NCBI GenBank assembly: GCA_004835665.1
Contig: RBKR01000005.1
Coordinates: forward strand, 1,860,001 to 1,924,000
Source: Phoma sp. XZ068
Lineage: Eukaryota; Ascomycota; Dothideomycetes; Pleosporales; Didymellaceae
Direction of reading: 5' to 3'
Length of the DNA: 64,000 bases
Made by a program: the position numbers and the translations under genes. Shown here piece by piece: positions 44,833 to 56,785 of the stretch. Position 1 is the first letter of the stretch. Each line of letters begins with the position of its first letter. The notes below the pieces were generated by a model. The model had not been told where the DNA came from. It did not search any database and was given only the letters and a program-made list of their open reading frames with translations.

Positions 44833-47499
44833 ATGCTAGATAGTAATTCTACTTACTCTTATCCCTTACTACTTTAGCAGTATAAGGCTATATAGCTATA
44901 GCAGGAGAGACTGTACCTGCCTCTTAGCTACCTAGAAGACCCTCTATCTTAATACTTACTCTATCTTAATATATACTAAGGCTAATACTAGAGCCTAGAA
45001 GCTACACTACTACTAAAGAAACTAGCTATACCTACCTACTCTCTCTCTCTCTATTCTAGCACTGCTAGTCTACTAGGCCCTTTACTATATACTTACTAAT
45101 ACCTCTTTAGGTAAGCACTGCTAATTCCTTAGCTACTACCTTTACCTTATATATATATACTACTATACTATATATAACTAGAGGCCTAAGCTAAAGTATA
45201 GTTATACTATTAAGCTTATTCTAGAAGAGAAGCTTTTTTAGAAGCTAGATATACCCTACTAGTGCTTAAAGAATAGTAGCCTTACTAGTTAGCTTTAGCA
45301 TATTACCCTTAGGGTAGAAGAGAGAGAAGAAGAGAAAGAGGAGAAAGTAAAAAGTACTATAGCTACTACCTCTACTATAGCTAGTAATAGTAGTATATCT
45401 ACCTAACTCTCTTATTAAACCTAGGTAGACCTTAAGGCCTAGCTTAACTAAGTAGCTAAGGTAAAGTAGGCAGGTAGGGTACTTACTATAACTACTTCTA
45501 CCTACTACCTAATCTATAACTTACTCTAAGTTAAAAAGATAGGCTAGGCTACCTACCTATAGGGCTATAGCCTACCTAAGGTTACCTAGCTGCTAGCCTC
45601 TCCCTCTACTAGTAAGCCTAGGCTAGCTACCTTATACTAGGCCTTTAATACCTTAATTAAGTCTATATATAAGCTTATTCTAGAAGATAAGAAGATTAAT
45701 ATCTTTACTCTATATAGAGTAAACAGCTTTATAGCTAGTTAGCCCTTTAGAGCGCCCCTACTTACTAAGCTAGTTAAAAGTACTTACTAAAAGTATAAGG
45801 CTGTCTAGTACTAGCTACTAAGCTATATATATTAACTTACTATAGTACTTAAGAGACTAGCTCTATACTACTTCTTTACTCCCTACTAGTAGTAGGCCCT
45901 AGCTAACTTACTACCTTCTATTAGCTATAGCTAGTATTCTTACTAGTAGCCTAGCTAGATTAATAGGTATAAGGCCCTCTCTCTATTCTCTCTTCTTTTA
46001 CTTTCTAGCTTTCTAATTACCCTCTACTTCTATATATAGTACTAGTACTTAGCTCCTTCTAGTAGCCTACCTCTATAAGTCTAAACTACTAACTAGTTAT
46101 CTAATAAAAATAATATATTAGAGTATAACTCTCTTCTAGAGAATATCTCTACCTATATACTACCTACTCTATAAGCCTCTACTCTACTATTATACTAACT
46201 CTACTACTCTTTATCTTCTAACTCTAATACTAAAGAAAAAGAAAAAAAAGCTTATAGATTTAGCCCTGCTATAGTACTCTATAGTCTACCTAGTAACTCT
46301 ACTACTATAACTATAATATAAGAAGAATAGGTAGCCTATCTTAAGCTCTATATTACTTTACTTAACTATTAAATTAAGAGTAAGATAATAGATAGTATTA
46401 TTATTAGTTTCTTAGCTACTAATAGAATTAATAAGAACTACACTAGCTTTAATAAGCCTATTATAGCTACTTTATCCTTATTTATATTAGTAAAGATAGC
46501 CTAGCTATTAGTTCTTTAGTACTTTATATATAAGTACTATACTAGGTATACTAAGTTCTCTAGTAAGTTAGTAGTATAGATATAGAATTAGTTTATAGTA
46601 TTTAGAAGTAACTTACTAATTAACTAGATTCTTAACCTCTACACCTATAAGGCTATTATTTAAAATAATACTACTATAGTAAGATAGATTAAGTAGTTAG
46701 ATAATAGTAAAAAGCTTACTTATAAAAGGTTAGAGTTTACTATAAATAGCCTATACTAGGCTATAAGTAACTAGGTTATAGAGGCCTAGTAGTAGCTAAG
46801 TAACCTTTTTCTACTCCCTAATATAGAGCTAGATACCTAGGCTTAGCTTATACCTACTATAAAGTTAGCAGGCCTAAAGAATAATTCTAGAGTTTTTACT
46901 ACTAGCTACTCCTTCCTTACTAACCTATATAACTACTATCTACTAGAGAAGACCTATTACTACTATATACTTAATTATATCTATAATAACTATAGCCTAT
47001 AGAACTACTTTTTCTTTAATTAAAAGTTACTTACTTAGAACCTTATAGCTATTTAGTAATATATCTAGAATACTTATTATTTTCTAAATTAACTATTAGT
47101 ACTTATCTATATTATAGAGGGCTAACTAGTATATAGAATAGAGCTACTTACTCTTTACTAGCGTAACTCTAGCTATAGTAATATCTATAATATATTTATA
47201 AATAATAGTATACTATACTTTATTATATTTTACTATAAAGACTACTTAATAAGTAGTATATATAGGATTATCTACTACTACCTCCCTACTAAGATTAGAG
47301 AGCTATTACTATACTACCTATAGTTAATTACTCTCTTTCTAGATAATCTCTATATATTAATAGAGAGGTCCCCCTAGTAAGCCTCTAATATTAGCTTCTA
47401 CCTTTAGCTAGCTAGCCTTAATAAAGCTACTAAAAGTAAGAAAGTTTATATCTATAAGAAGAGAAAGAAGTAAAAAGTTAGTATAAGGGGGAAGCTAGC
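44833..47499 (+). pseudogene. RIPped relic of the same gene family as the ORF at 58,995-61,376
   Basis: No open frame, but treating TAG/TAA as former Gln codons gives one continuous plus-strand frame. From about 46,500 it aligns with the intact ORF: ILNLYTYKAIIQNNT matches LLRLRTYGMKIRFNTN, QLLVLIYIIEGQLVYRIELLT matches HLLVLVHMAGGQPARGTEVVT, and FINNSILYFIIFYYKDYL matches FIEDGLMVYVTMYHKGIG. The relic runs on with RIIYYYLPTKIRELLLYYL, where the intact ORF diverges after IIHRYL. Upstream of 46,400 the relation is unclear, and the ATG at 44,833 is only a guess. It is cut at 47,499 by the LTR of chromovirus copy 3. Confidence 0.7.
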
Positions 47500-47982
47500 T
47501 ATTAAGGATATAAACTAAGTAAAGCTTATAAATACTTCTAAGGTTAGTTTTTAGAGATAAGTACTAGTATAAGAGAGGTTAGTATAGATACCTAGTAAAA
47601 TACTATAATAACTATAGAGTTAATAATAAGTAGTATAGATAGTTAATCTGTCTATCTTAAAAGTTAGGTTAAGTTCTAATAATAAAGTTAATTAATAAGG
47701 TTAAATATAATACTATAAGAGTAGTATTCTTAATTACTATATACTAAAGAGTGTCTTATATTTCTTATAATATTCTATAAAGTCCTATAGAAGGCCTTAT
47801 AGTTTCTATAAGTAGTTTATAGTTTCTATAGAATATATATATAGTATCTTATACTATCTTATACTCTTAGTATAGTTTATTTCTATAGGATTATAGGATA
47901 TTATATAGTCTTCTTAGCCCTATACTATTAATCTATAACTATAACTTTATTATACTATACCTTCTTCTCTAAGATTATAACA
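47500..47982 (-). repeat. 3' LTR of chromovirus copy 3
   Basis: Complete 483-bp LTR. It fixes the family ends as TG...(C/T)A. Inserted in, or abutting, the OrsD-family relic. Confidence 0.85.
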
Positions 47983-48114
47983 CTATCCTCCTTCTTTATA
48001 GTTTATATTCTTATAAACTAATAAATAGTTTTCTAAAGTACCTAAGCTTAATATATAATAGGAACCTAAATTAATAATATTAGATATCTTGCTATAGTTG
48101 CCTATAAGTACTAT

Positions 48115-48312
48115 ATAAAGAAGAACTTACTTTATAAGATATCTTTATTATATAAGAAGTATAGAAATTATAAATATAATAGAATAAAGAAGTATAAGCC
48201 TATATATTTACCTATTCCTAACTTCTCTAAAATTAATAATAAGATATTATATCTAGAAGAAATAGAAGATAAGGCTACTAAAGCTAAGAAAGCTATAATA
48301 GCTACCTTATAG
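48115..48312 (+). other. Antisense ORF relic in chromovirus copy 3
   Basis: Counterpart of the antisense frame at 35,913-36,098 in copy 1: same codons (LLYKKYRNYKYNRIKKYK, later LYLEEIEDKATKAKKA), again opposite to gag-pol and between the chromodomain and the 3' LTR. Confidence 0.45.
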
Positions 48313-51300
48313 GCTACTTATACTAAATTAAACTAGGTATATAAATAAAAGAAATTCTTAAAGTATTATAAATAGTAATAGTTTAATATAAGTGCTTAGT
48401 TTATTAAGGATATAGAGTACCTAGAGTAATAGGAGTTATTACTTAATAATATTACTATACTTAAGAATAGGTTAATACCTAGCTTACTTATACTAGACTA
48501 GGTAATATATTCTCTACTTCTAGACTCTAATACTGCTAATACTAGTATAATAGCTAGTAGTAGTTTATAAGGTTTATTAATAGTTCTTATATATTTTCTA
48601 AGTTAGAGTATCCTAACTACTTAACTAGGTATTTATCTTTATATCCTTTTTTTTAATATTATATTATTTTTTTAACTTTCTACTTAGTTTTCTTCTTAAC
48701 CTAGTAGTAAAAGTCTTTTTAGATTAGTATATTAGAGTCTACTAGTTCTAATAGCAATATATAGAATATAGAGTATATTCTAGTATCCTATAGTAGTTTA
48801 AGTTAATAGTTTATAGAGCTAATTTACCTAGAAATAAAAAATAGTCTAACCTTAATATAATCTAGCTTTTTTATTAGTCTTTTTATTTATAAGTTTTTTA
48901 TAAAGAGATAGACTTTATCCCCCTCTTTTAGCTAAGGTGCTATTTTTCTTTTCTAATTAATATAAGAGATTGCTTGTTATTAAGCTTTATTAATATTTTT
49001 AAGTAATTTTTAGTATACTTCCTTTAGTCTATATACTAAGGTTATTACTAAATCTATTTAGATATTACTATTAAGAGATCTTATAAAGAGATTTAGATAT
49101 CTTCTATAATTTATAAAGAATAGTATTATACCTATTACTTCTAATAGTTTATTATTATATATAATCTATACTATAGGTAATAGTAAGATCTAGTTATCTT
49201 GCTCCTAGTTACTATATATTCTTAAGTATATTTCTATAGTCTAATTTATTCTTTCTATTTATCTGTCTATTTATAGATAATATATAGTTAATAGCTTTTT
49301 CTTAGTACTAATAGCTGCTATAAGCATAGTCTAATAATTTAATATAAAGAGTTTATCTCTATTACTAATAATTAATTCTAGTATACTATAGTAATAGATA
49401 ATCCTATCTAGAAACACTTATATAAGCTGCTCTATAGTATAACTATATTAAAATAGTACTATTTCTACTACTTTAGTAAACCTATCTACTATAATAAAGA
49501 TTAAGTTATAGGTATATCCTATAATAGAGTCTTTAGAAATTAGTAGTTATATAATAAAATCTATTATAATATTTATTTATAGTGCTGTTAGCAGCTCTAT
49601 TACTTATATTTCTCTATACTTTATATATATACTATACTTATTTTGTTAATAATTAATATAGTTTTTAATAAACTTAGTAACCTTATTCTTTATATAGCTA
49701 AACTTATAGTATTATCTAATAAGTTCTATTATTTATATTATACTAGAGTGTCTATAAAGCAGGTTATTATAATAATAGCTTATAATTTTATTTTCTAGTT
49801 TCTCTAGTACCTTTATAAGTATATACTATTCCTACTAAACTTATATTATATTATTAAGCTACTAAGATAGTCCTAATAACCTATCTTTATTAATTCTAAG
49901 TATAGTAAACTAGTTAATAGTTTTTTCTCTAGCTAGATTATATTATCTACTAAGTATGTTAGCTCTACTATTATCTTTTTCTAGTATATATAGTATCTTA
50001 AACTTATTCTATTCTAACAGCTTAGACTAGTATACTTATTATTAGTTAAGTATCTTAGTAGTAGTAAAGTATACTAAGTTCTTATAATCTATATAGATAG
50101 TAAGTTCTAAATAACTTTCTATATAGATTTTCTAATATTCTAGGGCTAATATAATAGCTAGTAATTCTTTATTATATATATTATATTATTCTTCTAGTTC
50201 TAAGAACTTTTTAAAGTAGTAAGTAATTAAGTACTATTATTTATTTTATTCTTATATAGTATAAGCTCCTAATACTAAATCTAAGGTGTCTATCTTAATT
50301 TAAAGTAGTTTTTTACTTTTAAATATAATTATTATAGGTAGCTTAATATAGGACTATTAAAGTAACTAGAAAGTATTCTCTTATACTTACTCCTACTTAA
50401 ATAGTATATCCTTCTATATAAGCTTTATAAGTAGTAAGGCCTTAAGTAAATAGTTCTTAATAAAGTATTAGTTAAAGTTAATAAATTCTAGAAATTCCTA
50501 AATTATCTTAAGAGAGGTAGAAGTTAGCTAATTCTTTATAACCTAAATCTTTATTTTACTTATCTTAACTCTATATCTTCCTATAATATAGCTAAGGAAT
50601 TTTACTTCTTCCTTATACTATTTATATTTCTTAGGTTTAAGTTAAAGATCTGCCTTTCTAAGGTATTCTAATACTTCCCTAATATAGTAAATATATTCTT
50701 TTAGTATTACTAAATATACTAGAATATTATTAAGGTATACTACTACTATAATATCTAAGTATACTCTTAATATATTATTAATAAGGGCCTAATATATAGC
50801 TAGTATATTAGTAAGCCTAAATAGTATTACTAAGTACTTAAAATAACTATAGTATATCCTAAATATAGTCTTCTATTCTTTACTTTCTTTTATATATATA
50901 AGGTTATATACTTTATATAAATTAAGTATAGTAAAGTATTATACTCTAGATAACTAATCCTATAATTCTTTAATATTTAGTAATAGGTACTAATTCTTAA
51001 TTATAATATTATTAAGTTTCTAGTAGTTAATATATATTTATAATTTACTATCTTTCTTTAGTATAAAAAGGACTAGAAATTCTACTAGTAATTCTAATTT
51101 TTATATAAATCTCTTTTTAAGGTTCTTATTAATATATTTCTTAAGTATACTAAGTTCTTTTTTAGATATTCTATATATAGGCCTAAAAGGCAGTTCCTTT
51201 TCTTTCTAGAGCTTAATCTTATAATTCTAGAGTTTATACTATAGTAATACCTTTATAGTCTTCTTATTATAAAAGAGTTCTATATAACTCTTATATTTAT

Positions 51301-53822
51301 CTAGAATATTAGGAGGTATACTATCTTTTTTCTTAACTATTACTTTATAACTAGTAGAGTATTCTATATCTATATAGTTAACTACTCTATCTTAGTATAT
51401 CTTATATATTAAAAAAATATTATTAATCTCCTTTTTATCTACTAGTTATATTATAAACTGTGCAGGCTATAATATAGTAGTGCTATATCTATATTAACTT
51501 AATAAAAGCTATTAATTCTTTTAATTAATATCTAGATTATACTTTCTTAACTATAGAAGTCCTAATATAATATTATAAGTAGCTATTCTAAAAGTGTCTA
51601 GAGTTATTTCCTTATAGTATCTATAGATCTAAAGAGGTACTATAGTTACTTTATATATAATCTTAGATTTCTCTAGTATTAGTTCTTTATTAGCTACTCT
51701 AAGTAGGTAAGGTATTATCTTCTAAGTAGGGCGTAGTCTAGCTAGCTATACTACTTATAAAGAGATATAATTAGACTATACTCTAGAGTTTAAGAGTGCC
51801 TTTATCTATCTTCTATTTACCTTAATAAGTAACTTAATTAGTTAGTAATTACTTTTAATACTATTAATAAATTAATCTCTAGTGCCTACTAGTACTACCC
51901 TAAAAAAAAATTTTCTTATCTAAAGCTATTACTTTACTTCTTTTCTTTATAGGTCTTATAGTAGAGATTAAGGCAGGTCTGCTAATACTAATTAAAGTAT
52001 TACTTATTTACTACTAGTCCTTATTATCTATACTTAGACTTATTCTAGCTAGAAAAGTATTAGTTATTATATTTATCTATTAGGTATAGTATATAGTAGT
52101 TCTCCTTATAATCTTCTTATTATAGTTTATATAGATATCTCTTTAGGAACTATCCTAAATTAAGCTTCTTTAAGTAATATATCTAGTAACTATTATAGTA
52201 GTATATTATCTATAATAGTACTTTATAGTGTAGGTTTCTTAGGTCTAGGCTATAATTAGGTTCTAGGTAATTATTATTCTAGTTCTAATATACTTCTAGT
52301 TAATAATATTATTAGTATTCTTTATATAACTTATTATACTAATTTTCTTTATTATTATCTACCTTAATAGAGGGGATAATTAGGTCTTAATATAATTTAG
52401 TATAGGCTTTATTATTAGCTTTCTTAGCTTTATATTACTTATATTCTTAATAATATATATTATATTATACTCTATATTATACTATAGTAGAATATACTAG
52501 CTTATCCTAATCTTTATTATTCTCTAGGTATTATCTAGGTAGTTATAGTATATTATCTTTAGTATTAGGTATCTAGGTTACTTTAAGTCTATAGTATAAT
52601 ATTATAGCTATACTAGAAGCTCCTAGAAGTTTAAGATATTCCTCTCTTAATATCTATATAATTATAGTTTTATAGCTATAAGAGTATTTATATACCTATA
52701 ACCTCTTAGATACTAGTTTATATATAACCTCTAGTTTAATATCTTTATTATATTCTAACTCTAGATCTTTTATAAGTTATCTAATTCTATTAGTAAGAAT
52801 TTCCTATTTATTACTAGTATCCTTACTGTCTAGCCTACTAGCTAATATATTAATCTGTTAGAATACTTTATTTTAGTAATAGTCTCTAGTAAAGTAGCCT
52901 AGTTTACTATAGTTATAATAGGTATTACTTTTATTACCCTTATTATTATTATATCCCTTCTTTTTATTCTATTATAGTTTTATAGTTATTAGTCTCTTAT
53001 TTATATTAGATAGGTCTTTTGCCTTAGGTCTATAGTACCTACTCTAAGTATTACTATAAATATAGTAACTTATATTAGGTTAGTAGTTATTTCTATAGTT
53101 ACTATAATAAGTATAGTTATTCTATTAGTTATATTATAGTTAAGATAGCTAGCCTATAGCTTAAATATAGAGATTATTATACAGCTCTTATTAGAGCTTA
53201 TATAGCTTAATATTAAGGTTAATTACTATATTAATAAGGTTATTTAAAGTTTCTATACTTATACTAGTATATATTAGTTCTTTCTTTACCTTAGGTTTAT
53301 GTCTTTAATAAAATATTATAGTTAATATAGTATTATTCTAGTTTATATTAGCTATAAGTTACTAGAACTTAGTAGTATAATTAGTAGTAGATTAGGTCTA
53401 ATAAATATATTAGATATCTTGTCTAGTAATAGTAGGTTTATTTAAGACTCTAAAGATTAGGTAGATCTTATCCTTAAAGGTATTAAAGTCTTTTATCTAT
53501 ATATTAACCTTATTAAGAGTATTGTCCTTACTATAAAGTTAAATAAAAGGTTTAATCTAAGTAAACACTTTTCTATATATATAGCTTACTACTAAGGTAA
53601 CTTTTTTCTTAGCCTCTACCTTATTTTCTTAGAATATAAAGAATAGGTTCTATTATATTAACTAGTTATCTAGCTTACTATAGTCTCCCTTATAGAGATT
53701 AGGTTACTTAATATTAATAGTATTAGTAGTAATAGTTTCTTCTATTATATTAATATTAGAGTATAAGCTAGTAGAAGTAACTCTAGTTTCTAAAGTAGTA
53801 CTTATTTTAGAGGTATTTAAAA

Positions 53823-54245
53823 TATTAAAGTTATAAACTAAGTAAAGCTTATAAATACTTCTAAGGTTAGTTCTTAAGAATAAGTACTAGTATAGAAGAG
53901 GTTAGTATAGATACCTAGTAAAACACTATAATAACTATAGAGTTAATAATAAGTAGTATAGATAGTTAATCTATCTATCTTAAAAGTTAGGTTAAGTTCT
54001 AATAATAAAGTTAATTAATAAGGTTAAATATAATACTATAAAGGTAGTATTTTTAATTACTATATACTAAGGAGTGTCCTATATTTCTTATAATATTCTA
54101 TAAAGTTCTATAGAAGGCCTTATAGTTTCTATAAGTAGTTTATAGTTTCTATAGAATATATATATAGTATCTTATACTATCTTATACTCTTAGTATAGTT
54201 TATTTCTATAGGATTATAGAATATTATATAGTTTTCTTAGCCCTA
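53823..54245 (-). repeat. 5' LTR of chromovirus copy 3 (truncated)
   Basis: Matches the other LTRs from its inner end to CCCTA at 54,245, then changes abruptly to unrelated, un-RIPped DNA. Confidence 0.8.
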
Positions 54246-54512
54246 ACTCTTCTAGGATGAACAGTAATGGTCCTGCGGATTTCCTAGGGGTCCAAGCGTT
54301 CTGAACAACAGGGGCATTACTGATTTCAAAATCTTAAAGAAATCAGTTAGGGTTACAAAAAGCAGCAACTTGACGCAAAAAGTTGTCAGACCCTAAGCTG
54401 TACCCGCAGATTCGATTGGCATACTTGGGATTAGGGTTTTATGTTGCGTTTACACAGAAGCACTGTGCAACGTTGTTGGCGTAGTTTTGGTGAGGCAGAG
54501 GTTTGACCGTTA
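54246..54512. other. Un-RIPped segment containing repeat R1
   Basis: Normal composition starts abruptly at 54,246. From about 54,446 the sequence matches the region 58,754 onward upstream of the OrsD-like gene (repeat R1/R2). The TA at 54511-54512 is the left half of the pogo target duplication. Single TTAGGG-like words occur but no telomere array. Confidence 0.5.
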
Positions 54513-54560
54513 CCGTGATCGGCCACCCGATGCGCACGGTCACCCGATGCACACCCCACC
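54513..54560. repeat. Left terminal inverted repeat of the pogo element
   Basis: 48 bp, inverted partner at 56610-56657 with two mismatches (GATGCA here, AATGCG in the partner). Confidence 0.92.
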
Positions 54561-54603
54561 TCAATTCATCTTGTTTTTGAACCTACTATAGCTCAACACC
54601 ACA

Positions 54604-56505
54604 ATGCCTTTACAAGAAGCCCTTGCAGAGATAGATAGATTAAAACCAGGAGCAAAACTTTCATACCAAGCACTTGCCAAAAAACATGGTTGCAGCCGAT
54701 CAACTTTGACGCGTCAACACCAAGGTCAGGTAATACCCCACCAAGAAGAGGCATTGCAGCGACGTCTACTCCACCCACGCGATGAGGTAGAGGTTGTAAA
54801 ATATATCAGAGAGCTTACAGAGAGGCACCTTATGCCTACAAGGCAAATGGTAACTAATTTTGTAACGCCTCTGTGTCGTTGGGAGCCTTCCGAGAGGTGG
54901 ATAACCCGCTTCCTCAACCGTCACGCCGATGTACTTCTTCCTGCGTGGACCACGCCTATGGAAGCTGGTCGTCACCACGCTGATTCTTGTGAGAAGTATC
55001 AAGTATACTTCGAACTACTGCACAGCAAAATGGCTGAGTACAACGTGCTACCTGAGAATACCTACAATATGGATGAGAAGGGCTTCGCGATTGGGGTCAC
55101 TGGGAGGAGTAAACGGATCTTTGACAAGGTACTATACCACCAAAAGCACTTCAGGCAGAGTCTCCACGACGGTAACCGCGAGTGGATAACCCTCCTAGCG
55201 ACAATATGCGCCGATGGATCAGTACTACCGCCTTGCATCATCCATCCACCAGCTGGGCGAGCCGTTCAGGCGAGCTGGGTAGCCCCAATCAACCCAAAAA
55301 AACACGATATCTTCTTTACCACCTCACCTACTGGTTGGACGAACGACGATTTAGGTTTGGCGTGGCTTGAACAGGTGTTTGAGCGGTACACTGCACCAAA
55401 ATCTCGTAGAAGGTGGCGCCTACTTATCCTAGACGGTCACGGTAGCCATATAACGAAGGCCTTCATCGACTACTGCGACGCTCACAAGGTACTATTGATG
55501 GTCTATCCACCTCACTCCACCCACACGTTGCAGCCGTTGGATGTGGTTTGCTTCAAGCCGCTCGCCCAAAACTACACCAAGGAGCTAGATGCTTGCACTC
55601 AGAGAGGCCAAGGCATAGTCTCTATAAATAAGAGCGACTTCTTCAACCTATTCTGGCCGGCTTGGGTGAATACCTTCACCAAAACGTTGGTTGAGACGTC
55701 CTTCTCAGCCACAGGTATTCACCCACGCAACGCCGACGTTGTACTCGATAAGTTCAAGCCACCAACTCTAGTTAAGCTCGCAACTCCGCCTGAACAAACA
55801 GCACCTACCGCTGCACCTACTGCACCAAACTGGCTAAAAGCCAAGTCTCTATTGCGGGAGGTTGTGGGGGATGAAGGTAGTAGTCAATTAGGCCCGCTTG
55901 AACAGGCTATCCACCAACTCCACGTGCAGTTTGAGTTGGTACAACACGAATTAGAAGAGGCCAAAACAGAGCTGGCGACTCAGAAGAAGAAGCCAAAGAA
56001 GCAGAAGGTACTACCTCTATACACACGTCGAATTGAGAGGCATGGCGGCGCAGTTTGGTGGAGTCCTTCATCTAAACAAGAGGCCGACGCACGCGACCGC
56101 GCAAATGAGGCCTATGAGGAGCAGTTGGAACTGGAAAAGGCGACTAAACGAGAGCTTCAACAGACCAAAAAGCTACTACAACAAAAAGAGAAGGACGAGA
56201 AGCAGGCGCGGCGTGCAGCAGAGAAGGAGGAGCGGGCCCGGGTCAAAGCTGTGAAGGACGCCGAAGTAGCTGAACGCCGGGCAGAAAAACAGCATGAGAA
56301 ACAAGCTCGCGACGCTCAAAAAGCTATACTATTACCCAAAACAGGTAAGCGAAAGGCCTCACAGTCTACAGCACCCAGAAAGAAGCAAAATCGCGGTGGT
56401 GTGGGTGGTGGTAGTCGGCCTATCGCTCATGATCGTTTCCCATCCCCACCACCAAAACTCAACAGCCGTGGCCGCAAGATCGCTCCACCAAAACGATTTC
56501 AGTAG
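54604..56505 (+). CDS. Fot1/pogo-like DDE transposase, intact
   Basis: 633 residues, intronless, ATG 92 bp inside the left terminus. Residues 1-45 form a Psq-type helix-turn-helix (AKLSYQALAKKHGCSRSTLTR), about 55-125 the CENP-B-type second DNA-binding domain (HPRDEVEVVKYIRELTERH, PSERWITRFLNRH), and 150-370 the DDE catalytic core. The three acidic residues are Asp157 (NMDEKGF), Asp277 (LILDGHGSH) and Asp313 (LQPLDVV), giving DD35D spacing as in Fot1. The C-terminus (from about 430) is a long Lys/Glu-rich coiled coil and a basic tail ending APPKRFQ, without the zinc knuckle of many fungal relatives. All motifs are intact, so the element may be active. GC content and codon use are normal, with no stop from RIP. 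Confidence 0.93.
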   Translation: MPLQEALAEIDRLKPGAKLSYQALAKKHGCSRSTLTRQHQGQVIPHQEEALQRRLLHPRDEVEVVKYIRELTERHLMPTRQMVTNFVTPLCRWEPSERWITRFLNRHADVLLPAWTTPMEAGRHHADSCEKYQVYFELLHSKMAEYNVLPENTYNMDEKGFAIGVTGRSKRIFDKVLYHQKHFRQSLHDGNREWITLLATICADGSVLPPCIIHPPAGRAVQASWVAPINPKKHDIFFTTSPTGWTNDDLGLAWLEQVFERYTAPKSRRRWRLLILDGHGSHITKAFIDYCDAHKVLLMVYPPHSTHTLQPLDVVCFKPLAQNYTKELDACTQRGQGIVSINKSDFFNLFWPAWVNTFTKTLVETSFSATGIHPRNADVVLDKFKPPTLVKLATPPEQTAPTAAPTAPNWLKAKSLLREVVGDEGSSQLGPLEQAIHQLHVQFELVQHELEEAKTELATQKKKPKKQKVLPLYTRRIERHGGAVWWSPSSKQEADARDRANEAYEEQLELEKATKRELQQTKKLLQQKEKDEKQARRAAEKEERARVKAVKDAEVAERRAEKQHEKQARDAQKAILLPKTGKRKASQSTAPRKKQNRGGVGGGSRPIAHDRFPSPPPKLNSRGRKIAPPKRFQ

Positions 56506-56609
56506 CAAAGTTTGTTGCATAGGTTTATAGAGCAATCCACCAGAAATTCTTGTGATAATATCTATTGTATGTGGCTTAATAGCCTCATTTTGGTGATACC
56601 CCAAAAAGT

Positions 56610-56657
56610 GGTGGGGTGCGCATTGGGTGACCGTGCGCATCGGGTGGCCGATCACGG
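56610..56657. repeat. Right terminal inverted repeat of the pogo element
   Basis: Inverted partner of 54513-54560. Followed by TA at 56658-56659. Confidence 0.92.
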
Positions 56658-56785
56658 TATTGCGCCGAACCAACGTGAAGCTGCAACTACTACGAAAATG
56701 CAACACCTGCAGCAAGAATTTTCAAATGCAAGAAGCCTGCTAACATTACATATCTGCACGGTAAGTAACCCACGCTGGAGGAACA
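56658..56785. other. Right flank of pogo element
   Basis: Starts with the second TA copy, then TTGCGCC, continuing repeat R1. Short region leading to the 3' end of the minus-strand gene; nothing else supported. Confidence 0.4.

Larger units (their letters stand above)
47500..54245 (-). mobile_element. Chromovirus copy 3, nearly full length, RIPped, outer LTR truncated
   Basis: 3' LTR at 47500-47982 (inverted) keeps an un-RIPped end (ACA; TGTTATAATC on its own strand). The interior mirrors copy 1 on the minus strand: chromodomain relic near 48,590-48,650, integrase 49,200-49,800, RT active site near 50,730, gag knuckle near 52,900. The 5' LTR 53823-54245 lacks its outermost 60 or so bases: it stops at CCCTA where the others continue CCCTATACTATTAAT. 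The right junction is therefore a rearrangement breakpoint, not an insertion end. Confidence 0.82.
54513..56657 (+). mobile_element. Intact Fot1/pogo-type DNA transposon, 2,145 bp
   Basis: Terminal inverted repeats of 48 bp (54513-54560 and 56610-56657, starting CCGTGATCGG, two mismatches) are flanked by a TA duplication (54511-54512 and 56658-56659), as expected for the Tc1/mariner superfamily. Each repeat contains the word CACCCGATGC (or CACCCAATGC) twice, about 18 bp apart, possible transposase binding sites. The element has one uninterrupted transposase gene and no RIP. Removing it joins ...GACCGTTA to TTGCGCC..., matching the unoccupied repeat at 58,754-58,840. Confidence 0.93.

Noticed and set aside
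29880..54245. Centromere or AT isochore without elements
   Set aside because: LTRs and RT, protease, chromodomain and transposase relics explain most of the AT-rich DNA; no satellite array is visible.
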